DNA of 64,000 nt from Bog-756 sp963824645 (GCA_963824645.1 CAWGQC010000012.1:1-64000); one strand, 5' to 3'; positions 53,018-63,179 are shown, counted from the first letter of the stretch. Numbers and translations: made by a program. Notes: generated by a model not told the origin, from the sequence alone.

Positions 53018-54535
53018 ATGAAGAACAAGCGTTCGCTGTGGGTCAGTCTGCTTGCCGTCGTGGGCGTGGCCGTCATTTCCCTGGCCGCCACCCTGGCCGC
53101 CGGATGGTCCCCCAAGCTCGGCCTTGACCTCGACGGTGGCCTGGCCGTCGTCTACCAGACCCACCGAACCGTCGACCAGGCCGAACTGAACACCATCGTC
53201 ACCATTCTGGGTGAACGGGTCGACGCCGGTACCAGCGGAGCCACCGTGACCAGCCAGGGCAAGAACCAGATCGCCGTCTCGATCCCGGGCGAGAAGAACA
53301 CGCAGAAGGTGCTGGCCACACTGGGCAACACGGCCCAGCTGCTGTTCCGCCCCGCCCTCTGCTACGCGCCGTCCTTTTCGGTGGCCAAGGGAGCCAAGCC
53401 GTCGACCGGGCCCCTGCCCACCTGCTCGGCCTCCACCCAGCTGACGGCGGCCAACCTGGCCGTCACCCCCGATTCGAGCAACGTGAACGGCTACACCAGC
53501 AACACCAACCTGGCCGATGACCCCGCCTTTGCCCCTTATCCGTCGACCAGCTCCCTCAACGACGACAAGGGGGACACCGTCCTTCTGCCCGGCACCGCCG
53601 GCAGTTCGGGGCGCTACGTGCTGGGGCCGGCCGAGCTCACCGGGAGCGCCGTCCACTCCGCCTCGGCCCAGCTCAACAACGGTCAATGGGCGGTCAACCT
53701 CACTCTCACCTCGGCCGGATCGGCTGCGTGGGACGCTCTGTCCAAGCAGCAGTTCCACGCCATCATCGGGATCGATCTGGACGGTCAGGTCATTTCGGCT
53801 CCCATCACCCAACCCACTCAGTCGTCATGGTCCTCCTTCAACGGCTCGGTCCAGATCTCGGGGAGTTTCTCCGAAAATGAGGCCAAGACTTTGGCCACCC
53901 AGCTCAACTACGGCTCGCTGCCGGTCAAGCTGGACCGGTTGACCGTCCAGACCGTCTCACCGTCGCTGGGGAAGTCGTCCCTCGAAGCCGGCCTCATCTC
54001 CGGCCTGGCCGGGCTGCTGCTGGTCCTGCTCTACGTGGTCTTCTACTACCGCATGCTCGGCCTGGTCGTCATCAGCGGCCTGGCCGTCACCGGCGCCCTC
54101 CTCTGGTCCATAGTCGCCCTCCTCGGACAGTCGTTCAACGTCACCATCGACCTGGCCGGCGTCATCGGCATCATCGTGTCCATCGGGATCACCGTCGACT
54201 CCTACATCGTCTATTTCGAACGCCTCAAAGATGAAGCGCGGGCCGGTCGCACCATCCGGACCAGCGTCGACCGGGGATTCGCCAGTGCTTTCCGCACCGT
54301 CTTGGCGGCGGACGCCGTCTCCCTGCTCGGTGCCGTCGTCCTGTACGAGCTGTCCGTCGGTGACGTCCAGGGCTTCGCTCTGTTCCTCGGCATCTCCACC
54401 ATCCTCGACATCTTCGTCACCTACTTCTTCACCCGTCCCTTCGTGATCCTGCTCGGACGCAGCCGCAGTGGGAGCGATGCCCGGTCGATCAGCATGGCCA
54501 GCGGCCTGGGGGCGACGGCCGGGGTGGGCACATGA
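53018..54535 (+). CDS. secD: Protein translocase subunit SecD
   Basis: SecD is a membrane protein that uses the proton gradient to help release secreted proteins. The 505-residue product has a first membrane helix, then KLGLDLDGGLAVVYQT and a large external P1 domain. It continues with IGIDLDGQVISAPIT, GSLPVKLDRLTVQTVSPSLG and the membrane helices (LAGVIGIIVSIGITVDSYIV, then YFERLKDEARAGRT). Complete gene. The RND-type membrane core is as in Actinobacteria. The stop overlaps the secF ATG as ATGA. Confidence 0.95.
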   Translation: MKNKRSLWVSLLAVVGVAVISLAATLAAGWSPKLGLDLDGGLAVVYQTHRTVDQAELNTIVTILGERVDAGTSGATVTSQGKNQIAVSIPGEKNTQKVLATLGNTAQLLFRPALCYAPSFSVAKGAKPSTGPLPTCSASTQLTAANLAVTPDSSNVNGYTSNTNLADDPAFAPYPSTSSLNDDKGDTVLLPGTAGSSGRYVLGPAELTGSAVHSASAQLNNGQWAVNLTLTSAGSAAWDALSKQQFHAIIGIDLDGQVISAPITQPTQSSWSSFNGSVQISGSFSENEAKTLATQLNYGSLPVKLDRLTVQTVSPSLGKSSLEAGLISGLAGLLLVLLYVVFYYRMLGLVVISGLAVTGALLWSIVALLGQSFNVTIDLAGVIGIIVSIGITVDSYIVYFERLKDEARAGRTIRTSVDRGFASAFRTVLAADAVSLLGAVVLYELSVGDVQGFALFLGISTILDIFVTYFFTRPFVILLGRSRSGSDARSISMASGLGATAGVGT

Positions 54536-56034
54536 GCGCCCGGCGACGCCAGGGTGCGGACGGATCCGACAACGGGGTGAGCGGCAGCGGATCCGACAAC
54601 GGCGTGAGTGAGAACGGGGCCAGCGGACTCTCCGAGGAGGAGGTGGCCGCGGCTGAGCTGGAAGAGGCATTCGACGAGGAAATCGAGCTAGCCGCCGAAG
54701 AGCAGGAACTCGAGGACGAGGGCGAGAAGCGGCCCAACATCTTCGTGCGTCTCTACCGCGGGGAGACCTCGTTCGACTTCATCGGCCGGCGGCGCTGGTG
54801 GTTCATGGCGTCGGCCATCGTCATCCTGCTGGGCGTCATCTCGCTCAGCGTCCGGGGTCTCAACCTGGGTATCGATTTCAAGGGCGGCCAGTCCTGGCTG
54901 GTGACGTCGCCCACCCTTACCGTCAGTGAGGCCACCACCGCGGCGGAATCGGCCGGCCTGGTCCAGCCCACCGTGGTCCAGCTGACCAACCAGATCAACC
55001 ACACCAAGCAGATCGAGGTGACCGCCGACCTCAACTCGAAGACGCTCACCGTGCAGCACGACATCGAGAACAACGTGACCGACGCACTGGCCAAGGCGGC
55101 CAACACCAACGTCAACAACATCAACTACAGCGAGGTGGGAGCCACCTGGGGTTCACAGGTCACCAAGAAGGCCATCGAGGCCCTCATCGTGTTCTTCATC
55201 CTGGTCACTATCTACATCTCTGTCCGCTTCGAGTTCAAGATGGCCATCGCCGCCATCATCGCCGTCTTCCACGACATCCTGGTGACTGTCGGCATCTATT
55301 CGATCGCCGGCTTCCAGGTGACGCCCGACACCGTGGTGGCCGTGCTGACTGTGCTCGGCTATTCGCTGTACGACACCGTGGTCGTCTTCGACCGAATACG
55401 GGAGAACTCCAAGGGGCTCGGAGCCTCGGGTCGCGTGACGTACTCGGACATGGTCAACCTGTCGATGAACCAGACCCTGGCCCGTTCGATCAACACCTCC
55501 CTGGTGGCCATCGTGCCGGTGCTGTCGGTGCTGGTGGTGGGATCGTTCATCCTGGGGGCCACCTCCCTGGAGGACTTCGGACTGGCACTGGTGATCGGTT
55601 TGACCAGCGGTGCCTACTCCTCCATCTTCATCGCCTCGCCTCTGCTGGCCATGATGAAAGAGCGCGAGCCCCGGTACACGACCATCCGCCAGCGGCTCGA
55701 ATCCCGAGGCGAGCGGGGTGCCCTGCTGACACCGGCGGCCGCCGCGGCCATGGCCGGGGCGGCGGCCGGGGGCGGGCGGTCCTCGGGTCGGTCCCGGGGC
55801 CAGGCCGCCGGCGTCATACGGCCGGGGGCGGCCACCGCCTCTCGGCGATCGGGGACCAGGGCCCCCAACACGACGGCAGCGGGTGAACCGGTGGGGGCGT
55901 CGGCGTCGGGGGGATCACGAGGTTCGACCGGTACGGCCCGGTCGTCGTCCGGGTCGACCCGGCCAGGGGGCACCCGACCGCCCCCGCGTCCCCGCAAGGG
56001 AAAAAGCGGCAAGGGGAAGGGCAAGCGCCGCTGA
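54532..56034 (+). CDS. secF: Protein translocase subunit SecF with long flanking tails
   Basis: SecF pairs with SecD. The 500-residue product has an acidic N-terminal extension of ~75 residues, then FDFIGRRRWWFMASAIVILL and GLNLGIDFKGGQSWLV. The membrane core is VAVLTVLGYSLYDTVVVFDR (the RND aspartate helix), then NQTLARSINTSLVAIVPVLS. A ~120-residue C-terminal tail is rich in Ala, Gly, Ser and Arg and ends KGKSGKGKGKRR. The tails are probably disordered and may bind ribosome or lipid, which is inference. Confidence 0.95.
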   Translation: MSARRRQGADGSDNGVSGSGSDNGVSENGASGLSEEEVAAAELEEAFDEEIELAAEEQELEDEGEKRPNIFVRLYRGETSFDFIGRRRWWFMASAIVILLGVISLSVRGLNLGIDFKGGQSWLVTSPTLTVSEATTAAESAGLVQPTVVQLTNQINHTKQIEVTADLNSKTLTVQHDIENNVTDALAKAANTNVNNINYSEVGATWGSQVTKKAIEALIVFFILVTIYISVRFEFKMAIAAIIAVFHDILVTVGIYSIAGFQVTPDTVVAVLTVLGYSLYDTVVVFDRIRENSKGLGASGRVTYSDMVNLSMNQTLARSINTSLVAIVPVLSVLVVGSFILGATSLEDFGLALVIGLTSGAYSSIFIASPLLAMMKEREPRYTTIRQRLESRGERGALLTPAAAAAMAGAAAGGGRSSGRSRGQAAGVIRPGAATASRRSGTRAPNTTAAGEPVGASASGGSRGSTGTARSSSGSTRPGGTRPPPRPRKGKSGKGKGKRR

Positions 56035-56154
56035 TCGGTGGGGCCGCCCGACCATCCGCCACCGGCGGCGGGACGGCCCATCCCCAGTCCGTTACGCCGG
56101 GCACCTTCCTTCCCGATCTGTCGGTCCGGCCGCTGCGACAGGTACCGTGTAGAG

Positions 56155-58626
56155 ATGGCTCTGGCCACACCAGTTCCTGCTGAGGGGACGACGACCCCGG
56201 TTGACGAACACGTCGCCGGCTCGTCTCTGCCCCCCAACGAAGTGGCGCTGCTGGTTCCCGTCCTCCAGTCATTCCTCCGGCGCCATTCCGACGAGGACAC
56301 CGAACTCATCGTCCGGGCCGCAGAGACGGCCACCGTGGCCCACGCCGGTCAACTCCGTCGTTCGGGTGAGCCCTACATCACCCACCCCATCGCCGTGGCC
56401 GGCATCGTGGCTGATCTGGGGCTGGACGCCCAGACGGTGGCCGCCGCCCTGCTCCACGACGCGGTGGAGGACACCGGCATCACCACTGAGGTCATCGATC
56501 GGGACTTCGGCTCTGCCGTGGCTCTCATCGTGGACGGCGTGACCAAGCTCGATCGGCTGCAGTTCGATTCGAAGGAGGCACAGCAGGCAGCCACCGTGCG
56601 CAAGATGCTGGTGGCGATGGCCAACGACTGGCGGGTATTGATCATCAAGCTGGCCGATCGGCTGCACAACATGCGGACGCTGTCGGTGATGCCGGAATGG
56701 AAGCAGCGTCGGACGGCCCAGGAGACGCTCGACATCTATGCCCCTCTGGCCCATCGTCTGGGCATCCAGGAGGTCAAGTGGCAGCTGGAGGATCTGGCCT
56801 TTGCCACCCTCCACCCCAAGCGCTACGCCGAGATCGAACAGATGGTGGCCAGTCGTGCCCCCTTGCGCGACGAATTCCTGGCCCGGGTGCTGGTGGCCGT
56901 GCGGGAGAGGTTGGCCGCCTCCGGCCTGACCGCCGAGGTCACCGGGCGCCCGAAGCACCTCTGGAGTATCTACGAGAAGATGGTGGTGCGGGGCAAGGAA
57001 TTCGATGATCTCTACGACTTGGTCGGGATCCGGGTCATCGTCGAATCGGAAAAGGACTGCTGGGCCGCCCTCGGTTCGATTCATGCCATCTGGTCTCCCG
57101 TCCAGGGACGGTTCAAGGACTACATCAACTCACCCAAGTTCAACCTGTACCAGTCCCTCCATACCACCGTCATCGGCCTCGACGGCAATCCCATCGAGGT
57201 GCAGGTCAGGACCCACGAGATGCACAGGCGGGCCGAATACGGCATCGCGGCCCACTGGGGCTACAAGGAGAACCCGACCCGACCGGACCGCCCCGCCCCT
57301 TCCGGCCGGGCCGCCGCCGCTTCCATCACCAAGAGCCGGGGGGAGACCAAGCCGGGCACGGGCGAGAGGGACAGGGCCGAAGGCAAGGCGGACGGCACCA
57401 AAAAGCCGTCGACCCGGGCCACCGTCCTGCCCGACGTGGTCGAACGGGACCGGCGGGCGGAACGACTGGCATTGGCCAAGGAGACCTCGTCGACCACGGC
57501 CGAGGTCGAGTGGATGCAGCGCATCGTCGACTTCCAGAACGAGACCACCGACCCCATCGAATTCCTGGAGGCCCTCAAGCTCGACCTCGAGGAAGACGAG
57601 GTGTACGTCTTCACACCCAAGGGCAAGGTCATCGCCCTCACCGCCACCGCCACGCCGGTCGACTTCGCCTACGCCATCCACACCGAAGTGGGCCACCGCT
57701 GCATCGGGGCCAAGGTCAACGGGCGGCTGGTCCCTCTCGATACCCGGCTCAACTCGGCGGACACGGTGGAGATCTTCACGTCCAAGGCACCGACCGCCGG
57801 TCCTTCCCGCGACTGGCTGTCGATGGTGGCCTCCTCGAGAGCCCGCACCAAAATCCGCCAGTGGTTCTCGCGTGAGCGACGGGAGGACGCCATCGAGCTC
57901 GGTCGCGAAGAGCTGATCAAGGAATTGCGACGTGAGGGGCTGCCGGTGCAGAAACTGGCCTCCGAACGATCCCTGGCCGATCTGGCCACCACCATGAACT
58001 ACGCCGATCTCGACGCTCTGCACGCCGCCATCGGTGATAACCGGGTATCGGCCCGGGCGGTGGCCCAGCGCTTGCTGCGGAACTTGCGTGGTGGCATCTA
58101 CGAGGAACAACTCCCGGTCACGGCCCGCCAGCAGCCCATCGCCTCCCGCCCGGGGAGGGGGTCGGCGGTAGGGGTGTACGTGGAGGGTCTGGACGACCTG
58201 ATGGTGCGCCTGTCCCGCTGCTGCACGCCGGTTCCCGGCGACGAGATCGTGGGCTTCGTGACCCGGGGCCGGGGGGTGTCGGTGCACCGGGCCGACTGTG
58301 CCAACGCCGCCTCGCTGGCCAGCCGGTCCCGCGAGCGTCTGATCGAAGTCGAGTGGGACCACCGCTCGTCGGGAGTGTTCGTGGCCACCATCGAAGTGGT
58401 GGCCATCGACCGTTCGCGCCTGCTGACCGACGTGACCAAAGTGGTGTCCGAGCACCACCTCAACATCGTGAGCGCCAATACCCAGACCGACCAGGACCGG
58501 ATCAGCCGCATGCGGTTCGACATCGAGTTGGCCGATCCGGCCCACCTCGAGTCGGTCCTCAATCTGATCCGTCATCTTGACGCCGTCTACGACGTCTATC
58601 GCATCCTCCCCGGCAAGAAGGACTGA
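56155..58626 (+). CDS. rel: Bifunctional (p)ppGpp synthetase/hydrolase Rel
   Basis: Rel makes and degrades (p)ppGpp in the stringent response. The 823-residue product has an HD hydrolase domain (AALLHDAVEDTGITTEVIDR, then KLADRLHNMRTLSVMPEWKQ) and a synthetase domain (LYDLVGIRVIVESEKDCWAA, INSPKFNLYQSLHTTVIG). A TGS domain (VYVFTPKGKVIALTATATPV) and a C-terminal ACT domain follow. Between synthetase and TGS, about residues 375-450, is a low-complexity Arg/Lys/Ala-rich insert. TACCGT lies six bases before the ATG and no ribosome site is obvious. The position after secDF is as in Mycobacterium. Confidence 0.95.
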   Translation: MALATPVPAEGTTTPVDEHVAGSSLPPNEVALLVPVLQSFLRRHSDEDTELIVRAAETATVAHAGQLRRSGEPYITHPIAVAGIVADLGLDAQTVAAALLHDAVEDTGITTEVIDRDFGSAVALIVDGVTKLDRLQFDSKEAQQAATVRKMLVAMANDWRVLIIKLADRLHNMRTLSVMPEWKQRRTAQETLDIYAPLAHRLGIQEVKWQLEDLAFATLHPKRYAEIEQMVASRAPLRDEFLARVLVAVRERLAASGLTAEVTGRPKHLWSIYEKMVVRGKEFDDLYDLVGIRVIVESEKDCWAALGSIHAIWSPVQGRFKDYINSPKFNLYQSLHTTVIGLDGNPIEVQVRTHEMHRRAEYGIAAHWGYKENPTRPDRPAPSGRAAAASITKSRGETKPGTGERDRAEGKADGTKKPSTRATVLPDVVERDRRAERLALAKETSSTTAEVEWMQRIVDFQNETTDPIEFLEALKLDLEEDEVYVFTPKGKVIALTATATPVDFAYAIHTEVGHRCIGAKVNGRLVPLDTRLNSADTVEIFTSKAPTAGPSRDWLSMVASSRARTKIRQWFSRERREDAIELGREELIKELRREGLPVQKLASERSLADLATTMNYADLDALHAAIGDNRVSARAVAQRLLRNLRGGIYEEQLPVTARQQPIASRPGRGSAVGVYVEGLDDLMVRLSRCCTPVPGDEIVGFVTRGRGVSVHRADCANAASLASRSRERLIEVEWDHRSSGVFVATIEVVAIDRSRLLTDVTKVVSEHHLNIVSANTQTDQDRISRMRFDIELADPAHLESVLNLIRHLDAVYDVYRILPGKKD

Positions 58627-58633
58627 GCCGCCG

Positions 58634-59914
58634 ATGGGAGACGAGCCCCTGTCGGCGCGCGCCCCGAGCGGCACCCACGACGTCCTCTACCCGGAATCGG
58701 CCCGATGGGAAGCCCTGCTGGCTGCCTTCGCCGTTCAGGTGGAGGCGGGGGGCTACGGGTTGGCCCACACCCCGATCTTCGAGGACGTCAGGGTGTTCCG
58801 CCGGGGGACCGGCGAGGGCAGCGACGTGGTGGGCAAGGAGATGTACGAGTTCGAAGACCGGGGCGGACGGGCCCTGGCCCTCCGGCCCGAGGGCACCGCC
58901 CCCATCGTCCGCGCCTATGTGCAGCACCGCCCACCTCTCCCCTGGAAGGCGTGGTACGCCACCCCCGCCTTTCGTTACGAGCGGCCCCAGGCCGGTCGCT
59001 ACCGCCAGCACCACCAGATCGGGGTGGAGGTCCTCGGGGTCGAGGACGCCGATCTGGACGTCGAAGTGGTGGCGTTGGCCGACGACTTCTACCGCACCCT
59101 GGGCCTGTCCTCTTTCGAACTGCGGATCAACTCGATGGGGGATGCCGTCTGCCGTCCGGCCTATCTGGACCTCCTCCGGGCCTACCTGGCTGACCATACA
59201 GAGGAATTGTGCCCCGAGCACGGCCACCGCCTGGAGGCCAATCCGCTCCGGGTCCTCGACTGCAAGCGGGAGGAGTGCCTACGGGCCACCGCCGGCGCTC
59301 CCCCCTTGATCGATCATCTCTGCGATCCCTGTCGGGCCCACTTTGACCGGGTCCGGGCCGGCCTGGCCGCCCTGGGCGTGCCCTACCAGGTCGACCACCG
59401 GCTGGTCCGGGGGTTCGACTACTACACCCGGACCACCTTCGAGTTCTCGTCGAGGGCTCTCGAGTCGGCCCAGAACGGTATCGGCGGGGGGGGACGCTAC
59501 GACGGCATGGTGGAGATGCTCGGGGGCCCGCCCACCCCGGGGATCGGGTTCGGCCTGGGCATCGAGCGCATTCTGCTGGCCTGTGATGCCGAGGGCGTCT
59601 TCGCCGTGGCCCCCGTCCCCCTCGACGCCTTCGTGGTGGACACCACCGGAGGCGAAGCGGCCCGCGACCTCACCGTCGAGCTACGCCGATCGGGACTGCG
59701 GGCCGACCGGGCCTTCGACGGTCGGTCGCTCAAGTCCCAGATGAAGGCGGCCGATCGTTCCGGTGCCCGGGTGGCGCTCATCGTGGGGCCCGACGAGCTG
59801 GCTGCGGGTACCGTTTCCCTGCGACCGTTACGGGGAGACGGGGAGCAGCGCACCGTGGGCCGTGACCGGGTGGTCGACGAGGTGGGTCAGCCGATCGGTG
59901 GCGCGGCGATCTGA
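58634..59914 (+). CDS. hisS: Histidyl-tRNA synthetase
   Basis: The 426-residue class II enzyme charges tRNA-His. It has PSGTHDVLYPESARWEALLA, GRALALRPEGTAPIVRAYVQ, FRYERPQAGRYRQHHQIGVE, LVRGFDYYTRTTFEFSS, GGGGRYDGMVEMLGG and GIGFGLGIERILLA, the three class II motifs and histidine signatures. The start ATG at 58,634 follows eight bases after rel. No apc-type insertion is seen, and the frame is complete. Confidence 0.96.
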   Translation: MGDEPLSARAPSGTHDVLYPESARWEALLAAFAVQVEAGGYGLAHTPIFEDVRVFRRGTGEGSDVVGKEMYEFEDRGGRALALRPEGTAPIVRAYVQHRPPLPWKAWYATPAFRYERPQAGRYRQHHQIGVEVLGVEDADLDVEVVALADDFYRTLGLSSFELRINSMGDAVCRPAYLDLLRAYLADHTEELCPEHGHRLEANPLRVLDCKREECLRATAGAPPLIDHLCDPCRAHFDRVRAGLAALGVPYQVDHRLVRGFDYYTRTTFEFSSRALESAQNGIGGGGRYDGMVEMLGGPPTPGIGFGLGIERILLACDAEGVFAVAPVPLDAFVVDTTGGEAARDLTVELRRSGLRADRAFDGRSLKSQMKAADRSGARVALIVGPDELAAGTVSLRPLRGDGEQRTVGRDRVVDEVGQPIGGAAI

Positions 59915-59974
59915 TCGCGCCGGATTAGCGTGTTCCCGACCCCGCGGTCGGGTCTCCCGCTGAAAGGACCCGTT

Positions 59975-61738
59975 GTGAACCTGCCTGTGCTGTCCCACCA
60001 AGCCACGTCGATGCGAACCCGGCTGTGCGGGACTCTGTGTCCCGCCGACGTGGCGTCGGAGGTGACCGTGTGCGGATGGGTGGCCAAGCGCCGCGAGCAC
60101 GGCGAGCACCTGGCCTTCATCGATGTCCGCGATCACACCGGCATCGTGCAGTGCGTGATCCCCGGCACGGTCGACGTGCGCAGTGAATTCGTGATCGCGG
60201 TGACCGGAACGGTCCGTCCGCGACCGGTTGGGACGGAGAACCCCGACCTGCCGACCGGGCAGGTCGAGGTGGGTGACTGCACCGTCACCGTCCTCAACCC
60301 GGCCGAGCCGCCGCCCTTCGCTGTCGACGACCGGGCCGAAGTGGACGAGAGCACCCGTCTCCGGTTCCGCTACGTCGACCTGCGGCGGCCTCGCCTGCAG
60401 ACCAATCTCCGTCTGCGGGCCCGGGTGAACGGAGCCCTGCGGGCGGCCATGGACAAGCAGGGGTTCATCGAGGTGGAGACGCCCTTGTTGTGGTCACCGA
60501 CCCCGGAGGGGGCCCGCGAATTCACCGTCCCCAGCCGGCTCAACCCCGGTTCCTGTTACGTGCTTCCCCAAAGCCCGCAGCTGGCCAAACAGCTCCTGAT
60601 GGTGGCCGGGGTCGACCGCTACTACCAGATTGCCCGTTGCCTGCGGGACGAGGACCTGCGGGCCGATCGTCAATTCGAGTTCTCGCAACTCGATGTGGAG
60701 GCCTCGTTCGTGGACCAAGAGGACGTCCTCGATTTCGTGTCGGTGGCCGTGCTCGACGCGGCCGAAGCGGTGACCGCTGAGCGCCCCCCTGCTATTCCGC
60801 GTATGACCTGGGCCGAAGCCATCGATCGCTACGGCTCGGACAAACCGGACGTGCGCTTCGGCATGGAGCTCATCGATCTGAGCCCTCTATTCGAGGGTAC
60901 CGGGGTCAAGGCTTTCGCCGCTCCCTGTGTCAAGGGGCTGGTGGCTCCCGGTGAGGGTGGGCTGAGCCGCTCGCGTCTCGACGCACTGACCGATCGGGCC
61001 CGGCAGCTGGGGGCCAAGGGACTGGCCTGGTTCCGGGTGGTGGACGACCACGGCGCCCTGTCGGTCGACTCCCCACTGGCCCGGTTCCTGACCGACGACG
61101 AGCAGGCCGGTCTGCTGCGGACGACCGGGGCCACCGACGGCGATCTGGTCCTGGTGGTGGCCGACGAGTACCGACTGGCCTGCAGCGTCCTGGGCCAACT
61201 GCGTCTCGATATCGGGGGCCGCCCGGTCAGTGAAGGTCCCTACCGCTACTTGTGGGTGGTCGACTTCCCCATGTTCGACGGGGTCGATGACGCCGGCCGT
61301 CCCCTTCCGGCCCACCATCCCTTCACCATGCCCCATCCCGATGATCTGGATCGCCTCGAGAGCGACCCGGCTTCGGTGCGAGCCCAGGCCTACGACCTGG
61401 TTCTCAACGGCTGGGAGCTCGGATCGGGCAGCGTCCGGATCCACCGCGCCGACATCCAGAGCCGGGTCTTCGACGTACTGGGCATCGCCGAGGAGGAAGC
61501 CCAGTCGCGGTTCGGGTTCCTGCTCGGCGCCTTTCGCTTCGGTGCTCCTCCCCACGCCGGCTTTGCCGTGGGCATCGACCGGCTGGTCGCCGTACTGGCC
61601 GGCGAGGAGAGCATCCGTGAGGTCATCGCCTTTCCCAAAACCCAGTCGGGTGCGGATCCCATGACCGGCGCCCCCAAGCCGGTCCCGCCCAAGGTGTTGG
61701 CCGATCTCGGCCTGCAGGCCGTTCCGGCCAAGGAGTGA
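59975..61738 (+). CDS. aspS: Aspartyl-tRNA synthetase
   Basis: The 587-residue bacterial-type enzyme charges tRNA-Asp. It has the anticodon OB-fold (TVCGWVAKRREHGEHLAFID), the class II motif 2 region YYQIARCLRDEDLRADRQFE, the GAD insertion domain (residues ~270-420), and the C-terminal FRFGAPPHAGFAVGIDRLVA. Start is the GTG at 59,975 with AAAGGA upstream. Complete. rarA starts seven bases after the stop. Position after hisS is as in Mycobacterium. Confidence 0.96.
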   Translation: MNLPVLSHQATSMRTRLCGTLCPADVASEVTVCGWVAKRREHGEHLAFIDVRDHTGIVQCVIPGTVDVRSEFVIAVTGTVRPRPVGTENPDLPTGQVEVGDCTVTVLNPAEPPPFAVDDRAEVDESTRLRFRYVDLRRPRLQTNLRLRARVNGALRAAMDKQGFIEVETPLLWSPTPEGAREFTVPSRLNPGSCYVLPQSPQLAKQLLMVAGVDRYYQIARCLRDEDLRADRQFEFSQLDVEASFVDQEDVLDFVSVAVLDAAEAVTAERPPAIPRMTWAEAIDRYGSDKPDVRFGMELIDLSPLFEGTGVKAFAAPCVKGLVAPGEGGLSRSRLDALTDRARQLGAKGLAWFRVVDDHGALSVDSPLARFLTDDEQAGLLRTTGATDGDLVLVVADEYRLACSVLGQLRLDIGGRPVSEGPYRYLWVVDFPMFDGVDDAGRPLPAHHPFTMPHPDDLDRLESDPASVRAQAYDLVLNGWELGSGSVRIHRADIQSRVFDVLGIAEEEAQSRFGFLLGAFRFGAPPHAGFAVGIDRLVAVLAGEESIREVIAFPKTQSGADPMTGAPKPVPPKVLADLGLQAVPAKE

Positions 61739-61744
61739 GACGTT

Positions 61745-63175
61745 GTGGCCGGTGACGACCTGTTTGCCGGTGCGGCCGTCGAGCGGCTGGCCGAGCGGGC
61801 ACCGCTGGCCGCCCGTCTGCGACCGAAGACCCTGGACCAGATCATCGGCCAGCAGCATCTGGTCGGTCCGGGAGCACCGTTACGGGCTCTGGTCGAATCG
61901 GATCGGCTGACCTCGGCCATCCTGTGGGGCCCGCCCGGGACCGGCAAGACCACGCTGGCCTCGGTGGTGGCCAGCGAGACGGCCAAGAATTTCATTCCTC
62001 TTTCGGCCGTCAGCGCCGGCGTCCGGGACGTGCGCGAGGTGGTCGAAGGGGCTCGTCGTCTGCTCGGTGAACAGGGGCGGGGAACCATCCTGTTCCTGGA
62101 CGAGGTCCATCGCTTCAACCGGGCCCAACAGGATGCCCTGCTCCCCTCGGTCGAGGAAGGCTTGATCGTTCTCATCGGCGCCACCACCGAAAACCCGTTC
62201 TTCGAAGTCAACGCCCCTTTGCTGTCGAGGTCGACTTTGTGGCGCCTCGAACCCCTGTCTCTCGACGATTTGGCCGAGGTGGTGGCCCGCGGGCTGAAGG
62301 CCGAGGGAACGACGGCCACCGCCGAGGCCATCGAGGCTCTGACCGGACTGGCCGACGGGGATGCCCGGGCCGCTCTCACCACCCTCGAGGTGGCTGTTGC
62401 CCTGGCCGGCGACGGACAGGTGACCGCCGATGACGTGGACCGAGCCCGCCATTCCCGACTGCACCATTACGGCGAGAGCGATCATTTCGACTACATCAGC
62501 GCCTTCATCAAATCGGTGCGTGGCTCGGATCCCGACGCCGGGTTGTACTGGCTGGCCCGGATGCTGGAGGCCGGTGAGGACGCCCGCTTCGTGGCCCGGC
62601 GCCTGGTCGTCCTGGCCAGCGAGGACATCGGGGAGGCCGACCCGCTGGCCCTGGTGGTGGCCGATGCCGCCGCCCGGGCCGTCGAGTTCGTCGGGTTGCC
62701 CGAGGCCCAACTCAACCTGGCCCAGGCCGTGGTCCACCTGGCCTGCGCGCCCAAGTCGAACCGGGTCACGGTGGCCCTCGGACGGGCCCAGGCCGATGTG
62801 CGCCACGGCCGGCGCGGTGACGTTCCCACCCACCTACGCGATGCCCATTATCGCAGTGCCGCATCCATCGGCCACGGCCAGGGTTACGTGTACCCCCACG
62901 ATCGGCCCGAAGGGTGGGCGGACCAGGAGTACCGCCCGGCCGAGGTGGCCGGCCACCGTTACTACGAGCCCACCGATCGGGGCCACGAGGCCGCCGTCGC
63001 CGAACGATTGGCCCGCTGGCGCCGGGGAGACGACCACGGTGACCGACCCGGCCCGGACGGCCCCACCGGTGGGGATGAACGGTTGAGGCCCCGGCCCGAC
63101 GACCGACCGCCACCGGGCCAGGAGGCACCCTTGGGTCGGGCGCGCCCCTCCCCGACGGACCACGGGGAAGAATGA
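61745..63175 (+). CDS. rarA: Replication-associated recombination ATPase RarA/MgsA
   Basis: RarA is an AAA+ ATPase acting at stalled forks. The 476-residue product has LRPKTLDQIIGQQHLVGPG, Walker A WGPPGTGKTTLASVV, Walker B ILFLDEVHRFNRAQQDALLP, sensor GATTENPFFEVNAPLLSRST and the C-terminal MLEAGEDARFVARRLVVLAS with EDIGEADP and YVYPHDRPEGWADQEY. Start is GTG at 61,745. The last ~55 residues after about 420 are a disordered Asp/Arg/Pro-rich tail, longer than in most relatives. Complete. Confidence 0.95.
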   Translation: MAGDDLFAGAAVERLAERAPLAARLRPKTLDQIIGQQHLVGPGAPLRALVESDRLTSAILWGPPGTGKTTLASVVASETAKNFIPLSAVSAGVRDVREVVEGARRLLGEQGRGTILFLDEVHRFNRAQQDALLPSVEEGLIVLIGATTENPFFEVNAPLLSRSTLWRLEPLSLDDLAEVVARGLKAEGTTATAEAIEALTGLADGDARAALTTLEVAVALAGDGQVTADDVDRARHSRLHHYGESDHFDYISAFIKSVRGSDPDAGLYWLARMLEAGEDARFVARRLVVLASEDIGEADPLALVVADAAARAVEFVGLPEAQLNLAQAVVHLACAPKSNRVTVALGRAQADVRHGRRGDVPTHLRDAHYRSAASIGHGQGYVYPHDRPEGWADQEYRPAEVAGHRYYEPTDRGHEAAVAERLARWRRGDDHGDRPGPDGPTGGDERLRPRPDDRPPPGQEAPLGRARPSPTDHGEE

Positions 63176-63179
63176 AGCG

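Noticed and set aside
57130..58674. Minus-strand frame of about 500 codons opposite rel
   Set aside because: Shadow of a conserved gene; composition is Gly/Arg/His-rich without domains.
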